Below are positions 34,829 through 45,316 of a stretch of DNA of 64,000 bases, one piece after another. Where the stretch lies: contig JAACJM010000119.1 in the NCBI GenBank assembly GCA_013368315.1, positions 62,001-126,000 on the forward strand, given 5' to 3'. Position 1 is the stretch's first letter. The number at the start of each line of letters is the position of its first letter. Origin of the DNA: Tetrapyrgos nigripes (taxonomy: Eukaryota; Basidiomycota; Agaricomycetes; Agaricales; Campanellaceae). The notes under the pieces are model-generated. The model searched no databases. It saw only the letters and a program-made list of their open reading frames with translations, and had not been told where the DNA came from. The position numbers and the translations under genes are program-made.

Positions 34829-37422
34829 TCATACAATTTGACAGCATCCACAAGATTTCTGACTTTCAATATCTGCTGAATCTCCCTGACCTTCCACTGC
34901 CAAAGACTGGTTGGTTTCCTGAGGATTCTCAACCTCTATGGAATGAGGCTGGCATGTGCTGCTGAAGCCTCCTGAATTTGGTCAAGACTATGTATACAAT
35001 GAGCAACTTGATTAAGCATCCCCATAGCTTCATAGTATACTTTTGCCTTTTCTACATTCAATCTGGCATCAATGAAGCATTCTTGTTTATATGCAATTTT
35101 TCCAAGAGAGTGCAAACAGTAAGCAACTCCAACTCTGTCTCCAAACTCCTCAAATTGCCCTTTGGCTTGCTGCAGCATGACCTTTGCTTCCTCATATTGG
35201 CCCAGCATTCGTCTGATGTCTCCCAGGCCTTGCAAGCACTGAGCAGCCCCACGCCTGTCTCCAATCTCCTTAAATTGCTTTCTGGCTTGCTCCAGCATGA
35301 CTTTTGCTTCCTCATATCGGGCCAGCATGTAGCTGATGTCTCCCAGGCTTTGCAAGCATTGAGCAGCTCCCAGCCTCCCTCCAATCTCCTCAAATTCCTT
35401 TTTGGCTTGCTCCAGCATGACCTTTGCTTCCTCATAATGACTCAGCATGTAGCTGATCTTTCCCAGGCTTTGCAAGCACTGTGCACCCCCTTTCATATGC
35501 CAAATATTTGCATATAGATCCATAGCCTGCTGTAGCTTCCACTTTGATTCTTTATAATCATTCTGATAATAAGAGATCATTCCCAATCTTCGGTAGCATT
35601 CAGCCTGAGTTTGTTCCATTGTATAGTTTATAGATATGCTACTACTGCTGTTAATCACTTCCAGATCACTGGTCCCTTGATTGATCTGATGCTGATGAAG
35701 CTTCTCCACATTATTGATTATTGCTATAGACTTCTGATATTCCCCCATAAAGGTCAGCATGCCTTCTTGTAGAAACATCAGCTCAGTCTGATCACCCAGA
35801 CTCATTTGTGACTGCCATCCCAAATATTTCTCAACCAGTGGGACAAGACTTGGGAAGTACTGTGAATAATTATGCAATTGGGTCAACACATTCATATGTG
35901 ATGTTTCAAATGACTTCTCAATCTGAATATTGAGAATTTTGAAGATATTTGAGATATGCAGTCTGAGCTTGATATCTGCATCTATTTGATTTTCAAATAA
36001 GGTGTCTATAAATGACTCATAGAATTCCCAAATTTGCTTTTCATGATTCTCTGTTATATCAGAGACCTTCAAGACATATTCAGCAATAGGTGTCAACATT
36101 TTTAGGGTCTCAGCATTGCCTTCATAAATCATGCATGACTTTTTCAAAGTGAGAACTTGCATGGTGGTATCAGGAAAGCTGCCCAACATTTTTGGCACAT
36201 TTTCCAACCAGTCAGGGATCCCACTGGGTAAGAAAGCAACAAGCCTTAAAAGGTCTAGTCCGGTTGTGGATAGCTTTTCCCTGATGATGTTCAGAGTCAA
36301 CTCAATTGACACCTCAACACTTGTAAGCCTGTTATCCCGCTCTCCAATCTTCTTGAGCACTGCAGTCTTTTGAATGTTCCACATCTCCATTAAGTTCTTC
36401 AAAGGCAGTTCTCTGGCATGCTGGGCAATGAGCACAATAGCCAGAGGCATACCATCCATCTGAATGAGCAGCTTCTCCAACATAGGATCATCCTCTTTAA
36501 TTGCATAGTTTCCATCTGAACTTAAAGAACAGAAAGCTTCCTTGGCAGGACCAAGTTCAAGAGGAGGCAAGCCTGATTGTCCTCCAAGCTTACGCCATTT
36601 AATTTGTCCAGGGCCATCAGTACCTCTCATAGTTACAATGACTGAGGCTGACTTGAGGCTGCAAATTGTATTCATGAAGTTCTTGACTTTTGCCTGGTCC
36701 TTGCCATTCCATGGTGTTTCAAAATTATCCAGAATCAACAGGATCTTCTGGCAGCCCTCAAGATAGTCAAGCAATAACTCGTAAGAGCCTTTTCCTTGGA
36801 TTGGCTGAAGTCCAATTGCTTGCACCAATCCTTGAATAAGCTTTGTTGCATCTGGGAGAATTTCACAGGGGATGAAGTAGCCTCTCCCCGCAAATTTCTC
36901 CTTGATCACAGCATTTTCCATTATATGCAAAGCCACAGATGTTTTGCCTATTCCTCCAGTTCCGAGGATACCTATATGGACCTGATTGGCCTCACACAGC
37001 AGTTTCACTGCTTCTTCCACAAGATGGGATCTGCCCGTGAATACATCTGGAGCTGGGGGCTTTTGAAGAAGCAAATCACTGCAAATTTGAGAATTAGATA
37101 AAAATTATTAGATGTGATTGACCTATACATACTCTGCTGTGATTTCCTAAAGAGAAAATGCTGTCAGCATTCACTTCTGTTAGCAATGGGAAATTGTTAT
37201 TTACCTTTGGTTTGCTTTCCGGCAGATCTGCAAATAATTTAAGTATCATACTATTAATCTGAACAATCTATTTGATTACTTACAGGTATTGTATGTATAA
37301 TTTGCGTCTCGCCCAATAGTAGTAAAAGTTGAGCCCATAATGTTCAAGTCATGGGCTCCAGAAAGGATATTCGCCTGGTTTCCAGTACCAGTTTGATCAG
37401 GGCCGTTATCAGTTTGTTCCAT
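34829..37422 (-). pseudogene. NLR C: NB-ARC/TPR receptor with a frameshift that removes its C-terminal box
   Basis: Exons: 37422-37284, 37227-37205, 37146-37133 and 37078-34936 (ancestral end 34829). The frame is open through the N-terminal motif, P-loop (GTGGIGKTS), Walker B, VIVTMRG, GMPLAI, winged-helix-like part and three TPR units, the fewest of the five. Near 34952 one base is missing relative to D (GGCTGGCATG against GGCTGGTTATG), so the protein ends AAHASLIP at 34936. The lost tail is still present in another frame and ends CGCCQIV before a TGA at 34829-34831. The ATPase and repeats would be made, but without the CaaX-like terminus. It may therefore be a functional variant with altered localisation rather than a dead gene. 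The NB half resembles A/D and the upstream region resembles B/E, so it is a mosaic. Confidence 0.85.
35124..35483 (-). repeat. TPR-coding tandem repeat of NLR C, 3 x 120 bp
   Basis: Three 120-bp units, the shortest array in the cluster, with the conserved final unit (DIRRMLGQYEEAK) retained. Confidence 0.92.
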
Positions 37423-38519
37423 ATCCGAAGTTTCTGAATTCCCTTTCAATCTTCACAAAAATCTCAACGCCTAATTTTCCGCTCACCTCAAAAAGACTTG
37501 TAGCTTTGCTGTTCGGGCTCACAAAGGTCGAAAAGTGTCTCAACAACGTGACCAGAACTTTAGGACTTGCGTTTGATGCCATCATTTCAAAATGATGGCT
37601 TTTCATGATTGATGGACCAATAAGAACTCAAGCAAAAATCTATTATTAGAACATATACACCAACATGTTAAGCGCCTGCGCATCTTGACGCATTGCATGG
37701 CCCCGGCTCCCCCTTCTTCATCCACTCAGACTGTGTTCTAAGTTGAAAAATCAAACCACTGGGCAACAAGATACACAAGATCATCGAGTAGTTCCATCAC
37801 AGGGAATGAGAGTTTCGAACTCTGGGCTACCACGCTGAACGTCATGTCCAAATCTCCTTGATAGATACTCTGAGTCCAAGTTGGCAACTGGTAATGAGTG
37901 GTAATGTTAGCCACCTACCACTACGCCGTGATAATAGATATACATTTGGTTCAACGCATGCGAGTAAGGCGGAAGGAGATGGGGGTGTAAAATGACACTG
38001 ATAGCACTAACTTAAGGAGCATGAACGACGAGGAGCAACTCTGAACTATTTGAAAAAGTAATGACGCATCCTGACATGTCACTGAACCCCATCTACTAGT
38101 ATCTAGATGGATAGAACAGAGAGAGAGATATGTATCTTGACCTTGGCAAAACGCTGAATCGAAACAAAACCAATTACAGCATGGAAGTGGCCATGAACCG
38201 GCATGGTATGAAAAAGATGAAATGCGCAGAAAGAAGAATCAGCATATGGCGCAAACACAAGATACAAAACACGTCGACGTCGTGAGGAACTGTAATACGG
38301 ATGCGTAACGGTATATATGTACATACGTTGGTAGGAAGTAGTGGGAATGTAGGTGGGGAAATAACACGTCGAGAAGTTTAAAAAAACGATCGAGAAACGA
38401 TATGGAAATGTAGAGACAGATAGAGATAGAGATAGAGATGAGAGATAAGACTAGCTGACTAGAGTTATGTAGCGAGATTTTGTACAGGGATATCAAGGAA
38501 AGACATAAGTGTAGAGGTA
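37423..38519. repeat. Region upstream of NLR C, part left of the Plavaka insertion
   Basis: Type II upstream sequence, matching 28787-29860 and 62783-63850. It ends at the TA (38518-38519) that forms the left target duplication of the Plavaka element. Confidence 0.75.
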
Positions 38520-38536
38520 CATCAGGAAACCGGTAC
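38520..38536 (+). repeat. Plavaka left terminal inverted repeat
   Basis: 17 bp perfectly inverted at 45300-45316. Confidence 0.93.
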
Positions 38537-38715
38537 ATGAAGAATGTGACAATAAACTATTGAAAATTATCAATAACCCCAATACCTGTGATAATTTCCG
38601 TGTATTCTCGTGAATCTGTTTTTCAGCTATGAGATTATGCGCTTTAATAGAAATTAAGTTGCATTCCCATTTCACTTGGGAATGTTTGATACTTTATCAT
38701 TGATTTATCATAGAT

Positions 38716-41700
38716 TCAGTTTACATTAACATATGTATAGAGGTCCTTGTACGGGCTGACAAAAAAAGTAGAGCAGTCATTAAGTACTGATTCCGAAGTC
38801 CACTCTGCCGGTACAGCCCCTCCCCATTTCGGAAAAAGATGGACACCTCGCTTGATCGTCTCAACAGGGACCACGGCCGATGATACACCTTGTGAAGTTT
38901 TATGGAGCTTGACACGGTGTACACCGGAGTGTGATTCAGGCTGCGAGAAGTTAGTATACCATTCTACATATGCTAGGTGTTTAGGCGGCAAAGCATTTGC
39001 AGGAAACAGAGTGTTAATTTTCTTGTCCGGTATTGAAAATATTACACGTATGCGGCCAAGCCTCATACCTGCAAAGACATCAACATCACTGTGAGTAAAA
39101 TGAAAGGTAAAAACATACCTGCTAATGGAGATTGGTTTTCGGGCAATATCTCCTTCACCTTGATAAGTGCGGGATCAAATTGGGAACGCTGAAGGACTTG
39201 TCCATTAGAATTATAGCGGCGTGGACGAGCCGAAACGGTGTCGAGAGTTTCGTTTCCATGAAGATCACTGTTGACAAACTTGATCTGATGCCAAACAGGA
39301 ACAGTGTGGAACGGGAATACTACAATGCGTGCATACTCCTCCAGTTGTATTTGCGTGAGTCGAGTTCCAGCATGACGATACTGAACGACGAAACGAGCAA
39401 GGGCGGATCTGAAGCTGGTAGCTCCATAACCTCGTTCACCGGGGTCCTCTAGCTTCTCCAATGAAACAAATTTGACAGTCGGGTTACGGGTCAGCTTCTG
39501 TTGAAGAGGACACTGCATGTCGGTAAGGGTCCGCTTGGCACCAGGGAAGTCATAGCGCACACCTAAACGTGCTGATGAGGAGATTGTGGAGGACGTCATG
39601 TCGGAGTCGGATGAGAAGCACCACTTGATATAGGAAGCGTGGTACATGACTTTTTCCCGGCGCTCCAGCCAACACGTCATCTGCGCATACTCGTCCTTGT
39701 GATTAGAAGCTCGGTAGGCATCCTTGGCGAAGTCGATATGAAGTCTTTCGGTAGTCTCGGTGTTATAATTGTCTGTCGTACCGTAGAAGCTGATGGCAAG
39801 AGAGTAGTGACTAAGGAAATGTAACTTCGGGAGGTTGAAATGCTCCCGGACACCAAGGTCCACAAATATGCTTTTGTTGGCATGAAATTGAGAAAGAGCC
39901 TCATCGAGAGAAGCTAGGGTCTCGGAAGTGTGGATGGGGTAGGTAGCCATGTACAAAAAGTCGAGAAGGGCGCGTGTTGCTGCTGTCAAAGTACGAGACT
40001 GATGGGCAGATAAAGAAGGGACATCGGTGACTAGTCCAAGGAGGAAGGAGCACATTTGCTTATGCTCGGCACCACTAACCCGGGAAAGGCTTGTGATTCC
40101 CTTGTGAAAAATCCGGATGGCATGACTAGCTGGTAAACGTCGCACACGGGCATCAATCTCGTCAGCACCAACAATGTCAGAAATCCACCCAATGAGGTGC
40201 TTCATGACACCTTGATACAGCTGATGCAGAATGTCGGGTGTGATGGAACGAAAGATGTCGCAATAGGGGAGGTCTTCCCAGAAAGGATGTTGGACAGGTT
40301 TGATGTTGGCATGTAGACAAGTTTGCGCCCATAAGGAAGTCCCGATCCGCTCTGCAGCGTCGAGCGCAGCATCCATGTCCCGAGGGTTATGAGAGGGCGG
40401 ATAGTTCCCAAGTTCATCCTTTGGTGCTTCGCAGCATGGACAGTCTCCGTAGTAACCGGTGGTAACCAGCATTTGCTCTGGGTAATCACCAATGTACGCT
40501 GCCAGAATAGGATGGCAACGACGTTTAACGCCGTCTCCACTCTGCATCACAACCCCATCCAGACCTGCGTCCTTCAGCGGAGCCAGCAAATGCTTCATAC
40601 ACGCATGGAAAAGATTGGTGGTAATCCGGCGGCGTGCGGCCTTGTTGGTAACGTGCTCGAGTCTAGATGTTGGAAGATAGGCAAGTAATACCTGCCCTTG
40701 CTGTGATGGCTTCCGGCGTATCTCCTTCGGCAGGTTTCCAATGGTTAGGTAGACAGGATAGGCTGATTTATTGCGGAAGAGAGTGATCTGCGTTTTGTCG
40801 CTGGAGATGATGATGGGGATAATGGTTGCGCCAGGGGTATCCTTTTCGACTGCTTTCTAAACGTAAAGTTGGGGTAATCAACATCAATTGAAACCCTGAA
40901 AAAAGATACCTCACATACCTGCGTGCTCCACCACCATTTACCAGTGTGGAAGTCGTGGTACAAAGCCATTGTCTTGTCAGCGTCCGCGTAATGACGCTCA
41001 GGTGCAAAGCACATGTATCTGCTATGCTCGGCGTTTCCATACAGCGCCCGGATACACTCAAGGATATCGCGCTTGTACAAGTCAAAGGCTTGACCTGCAA
41101 TAACGACTTCCTCTCGTGTAAACTGTGGTCGACGAGCTGGCAACTCATGGTCAATGATCTCGTTCAGCTCAGCGCTATTACGATATGAAAGACCAAGAGC
41201 TTCCTGAACCTAGATGTAGAATTGATTAAAAACAAATTAGAAAAGAATGATCACAAAAAAGTAGTAGTCTACGTACCCCCTTAATGGCCAGCAGATCATC
41301 AAACGCCGTTGATCCTGTACCTCACAACTTTGCCCAACGGCCAATTTCCCAGTCCATCCGAGATGCGAAAGGAGCATACTTGTTTGAGTTGCTACCTTCC
41401 AATGTTGACTGGTATTGACGAAAGCCGTTTGACGAGTCGTGAAACGAGTAGGGAGTGGAGTCGGGTAAAGGTGCACCAGCCTGACCTCCAAATCTTTCAA
41501 CATAAATATCATCACGATGGGCAGGGACATTCCGAAGAGGAGTGTTGGGAGATCGACGAGGAGGAGTGGGGGTGTCATCGGTGTTGTCCATGTCCAAATT
41601 ACCGTCGGGTTGATGTGTAGATTGTTGCCGCTCAGGCTCCCATGTAGTTTCGAGTTCGACATCTCCACCTTCCGGATCCTCCTCCTCCTCTCCCTCATCA

Positions 41701-42050
41701 GAATGAGGATGCCACACTTCACTATCCCCTTCAAAACCTGGAAAGTCCTCGCCTGTATAATCCCGCCCAAAAAAGTCACCCCTGAATGGTTGTGGGTCTG
41801 GTTCCGGGTCCGAAACATAACTGGCTGACTCTTGTACTTGTGCAGCATGTTTGCGTTTACGCATTCGACGTTTCAAGTATGGCCGACGAGGCCGACGAGG
41901 TAGAGAGGGAGCAGGCCGAAGAGAATCTGCCTCAGCATGAGCTGCACGGATACATGATTCTTCATTTGTCCGGGTCCAGTGTTGTGTGAGATCACTTTGG
42001 CGTGTCCAGCCTTTACTGCACCCAGCACAAGTATGGAGGGAGACAGACAT
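38716..42050 (-). pseudogene. Plavaka transposase with one in-frame TGA
   Basis: Four exons on the minus strand, all phases consistent: 42050-41277, 41209-40919, 40856-39119 and 39068-38716, 1052 codons in total with introns of 50-68 bp. The N-terminus has a Cys/His cluster (CAGCSKGWTRQSDLTQHW) likely to bind DNA, then an acidic Pro-rich linker. Exon 3 (codons about 356-935) holds the catalytic core, with conserved-looking blocks SGDGVKRRCHP (about 460), ITPDILHQLYQG (about 560) and NTETTERLHIDFAKDAYR (about 722). The tail carries the C-terminal domain found after the core in such proteins (LPPKHLAYVEWY). Codon 243 (41324-41322) is TGA, right after RWAKL, where I would expect Arg; CGA-to-TGA is the simplest change. 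Apart from it the gene is whole, so the element may be recently silenced, or mobile only with help in trans. Confidence 0.85.
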
Positions 42051-42214
42051 GGTCGTAGATAGTATGGTGAGGTAAAGGGTCGCAAATTTGTGAGAGCATC
42101 GGGCGATGTTGAAACAGGACCCTGAGGCCCATATGGACCATGATTAGACTAGTCGGAAAAATAGGAAATCAAGTCGGATACTCACACTGCATCTTTTTGT
42201 CTCTCTCCACCACC
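42051..42214. promoter_or_regulatory. Divergent promoter region of the Plavaka element
   Basis: 164 bp separate the start codons of the transposase (minus) and the companion gene (plus), so both promoters must overlap here or within the first exons. CT-rich tracts precede the plus-strand start (TTTTTGTCTCTCTCCACC). Confidence 0.5.
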
Positions 42215-45005
42215 ATGGGTCGACGTGGCAAGGTCTCCAGCGTCGACAAACTTGAAAAATCCCCTTCCCCTGAGCCGGAACCCGCAGCTGATCGCAACTC
42301 CAAAACCAAAGCGAGTGCTGCATGGGCGTCCTTGAAAAAAGGCAAGCGGACAACTCCAAAGACAAGCTCCAAGTCTACCCCAATGCCGACGTCCAGCCAG
42401 AAGCGCAAGAGCAACGTTGTAGAGTCATCTGAAAGGAATGGTGAGTCCGAGTAGTCTTTCCATAGGTCAAATAATTCACTCTCCCTATAGGTAATGGAAA
42501 CGGACCCATGACACAGAAACCCGCTACGCAACCAGTAGCAAAACGAAGGAAAAACAACCCAGAGTCCTCATCCATTGTTGAAAGTTCCTTGGAAGACCTG
42601 CCCAAAGGTCCAGCAAAAAGACTGAATCCAGCTACGAAGCGACCTTCAAACTCCAAGGGATCTGTGCAAAAGGCCCCGAAACCAACTAAGAGTGCGTATT
42701 TCCAATATTGATGACAGTGATGTGTGACGAGCTATGAACAGAGGGACGAGCAGCTGTCATTGACAGTGATTCTGAAAACGAAGGTATTAAAACTCACCTT
42801 TGCAAGACCAAAGCTAATAACTCCTTGCAGAAACATCTCCTCACACCATTCTCTCCAAAAATATCCCAAAGACTGTCGCAAAAGAAATGCAAGAAGCGGA
42901 TTTTGAGAATAGCGACATCGAATTTGAAGACACTGACGCAGCTAGCGCTGTTGAAGAGGACCCGAACGAGGACAGGGACACATCTACCCACTTGAACGAA
43001 GAGGTATCAGACTCATTACACCTTTAAAAACAATGATACTCACTATACATATACTTCTCTAGGCTCCTGTCTGGACATCGAAGACATCGACGTCAACGTT
43101 GCGGAAAACCAACGGTCAGTCTCGTCATTGATTACATAACGTTGCTGACCTGCCTTTCAGCTCGCGATCGTGCAAACGCAAATGCCAACGCCAGTGATGT
43201 GTCCCAGCAATCATCTGGCTCGCTCCTGGATTTCGACAACTCGTCTGAACTGCGTATGCAGTCCGACAATGACTTGACCTCAATTCCAGATAATTCGGAT
43301 GACGACGATGATGAGACCAAAGACGGCAGTACTTCTGATGAAGAGCTCGGCTCAGACGAAGATGTTGAAATGGAAGTGAATGAGGTGAGCTATTCTTTTT
43401 AATTATTTCAGTTCGTCGAGTTTACTCATGTCTTTTACTACACTAAGGGCGCAAAGAAGTCTACCAAGCTTACGTCCAAGAAAGCACAGAAGCTAGCAGA
43501 GGAGGTAAGCACTGTAGTTTTTCTGACATACTCTTATGTCTATACTGATGCTGAATGCAGCTTCCACTTGTATCTAGCAAGAACTTGGCTACCTCTCGTG
43601 CCAAAGCCCTCAAGACTCCAGCCAATGCTATTGCAGATGACATCAGTGACTCGGAAGACTCAGACACCTCCAAAACTGAAATCGTTTACCTTCCACGCAC
43701 GGAAATTATTTTGCAAGATCATACCGACTCTACCCGTTCCTTCAAGCTTGATCTAAAGGGCCAGAACACGGATATCAAAGCCGTGATTGACCTCGCCAGA
43801 CAGCTTGGTGCCGTTATGCTCATTTGGGATGTGGAAATTTGCGGCTTTGGTAAAGGCATGAAGAAGGTGGCTCTCTCCTCTCTCATCAAGGCCGCGGATC
43901 AGCTGGGGTACAACGGCGAAGGTGATATTGCTCATCGTCTGGAGGAAGGCAACTTCGCTCGATACATTGGACCTCTGATAAAATATGTGAGTATCCTTAT
44001 AGGTTTAGCTCACTAACTAACATGCAGCTTCAGGTATCTCAGCGTATTTCACTCGAGCGAAAGACGTTGAAGGCTGCACACGTTCCAACCATTCTGGCTG
44101 CCCTCAAACTCGACAATTCCGACACTGGCAGGAAAAAGGCTGGGGAGCTTGTAGACGAAGGTGATCATATCTATCCGGAGACATTTGTACGTGGTCCAAA
44201 CCTGTTTCACAAGTACTACTTACGATCATTCTATATTCTTACAGCCCAACTCTGGCGAGTACAACTACTTGGAGCCATTTGCAGCGGACGTCATTGCCAA
44301 GTACATCAGTGGAGCACTTTTTGGTAACACTAAGTATGCTAGGTTGGTTCACGAACACCGGAGCACTCTTTTCGTTTCTTCCATTAAGGAGAGACCTTTG
44401 GAGCTGGAGCTGCCAAAGGCGATGGTTGCTATGGCTGGCTGTGTAGTGAGTGTATTTTTTCCCCTCGCATGCTTCTACGTACTAACTAGTCTGTAAAGAT
44501 ACACGCTGTGCTCCGGGATCATCAACGCTCAACTGATGACAAATTTCCACCTACCGGTCTTGAGGACGAATGGAAGGGGCACGTAGAATTGCTGAAGAAG
44601 ACTGAGCACCAGAACAAGTGGTGGTACCACAAGATAATGCATGGGCTATATCTCAAGGCTTCGTACGTCTTCATTTTCGGGTTCTTGGCAGGTACTAACG
44701 CTCTTCACAGTCATTCTCAGGCACCGGCAACCCATGGTCTAACTAGCGAGCAGATTATCAAACGGATTGATTGGGATGCGTTTACACAGCCATTGGACGA
44801 CGATCCCACACGACCAAAGCCGACTCTTGCTACAGACCAGCTTACCCCCTCCTCTGCGGCTGCGGCTGCCTCCACTGCTGCTACACAGCCACAACCCATT
44901 CCCGTCGCCGCTGGCTCCACCGACAAAACAGGTCCTAGTAATTCCAAGGATAATGGTGCCGGTAATGATGATACTCAGATTAGGGATGCTGCTAGAGCTG
45001 CTTAG
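42215..45005 (+). CDS. Companion gene inside the Plavaka element, 12 exons, 739 residues
   Basis: Exons 42215-42440, 42491-42691, 42742-42783, 42831-43003, 43063-43114, 43161-43384, 43448-43504, 43561-43986, 44028-44186, 44245-44445, 44499-44662 and 44711-45005. All phases agree and sum to 740 codons with the stop. The first seven exons (about 325 residues) are hydrophilic: basic Ser/Pro-rich (KKGKRTTPKTSSKS) then strongly acidic (DDDDETKDGS), suggesting a nuclear, disordered region. Exons 8-11 form a globular, mostly helical domain (FKLDLKGQNTDIKAVIDLA, YLEPFAADVIAKYISGALF). The last exon is an Ala/Gln/Thr-rich tail. I do not recognise the domain with certainty; the pattern of the C-terminal half recalls the fungal DUF6532 group. 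It lies wholly between the inverted repeats, so it moves with the transposon as an accessory or captured gene. The frame is unbroken, unlike the transposase. Confidence 0.8.
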
Positions 45006-45299
45006 ATTATTTACTTGTATAATTGTATCTAGAATATCATAAACAATCCCCACTCTTTTTTACCTGAAGCATGCATTCTGAGCTACCCTAAGGATCCCAG
45101 TCTTCATGAGCGTGAGTAAATGTGTCTATTTCTTTGAAAGATATCTGTAAGATGTTGATACTTTTTGCATAATGTTCGATGTCTTGGAAAGGGGACCGGG
45201 GTATTCTAGCGAATTATTGATAGCCATGATAATGTGGTCAACGCCGATAGTTATCGCACATTATCAAAAATTTCTTGTAATATCTCATACATTCTAGGG

Positions 45300-45316
45300 G
45301 TACCGGTTTCCTGATG
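45300..45316 (-). repeat. Plavaka right terminal inverted repeat
   Basis: Inverted copy of 38520-38536. Confidence 0.93.

Larger units (their letters stand above)
38520..45316. mobile_element. Plavaka-type (CACTA-related) DNA transposon, 6797 bp
   Basis: Both ends carry a perfect 17-bp inverted repeat, CATCAGGAAACCGGTAC (38520-38536 and, inverted, 45300-45316), with partial similarity beyond. TA lies on each side (38518-38519, 45317-45318). Sister units B and E read GAGGTATTTATGCAAGC, the empty site. Inside are two divergently transcribed genes: a transposase on the minus strand and a 12-exon companion on the plus strand. Plavaka elements are class II transposons of Basidiomycota with a zinc-finger transposase; the family call rests on the transposase motifs, not a database search. 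Confidence 0.88.

Noticed and set aside
37072..37074. Starts of NLR C and D at the LLLQKP residues
   Set aside because: The codon is TTG and lies just after a 3' splice site. Upstream exons with consistent phases exist in all copies.
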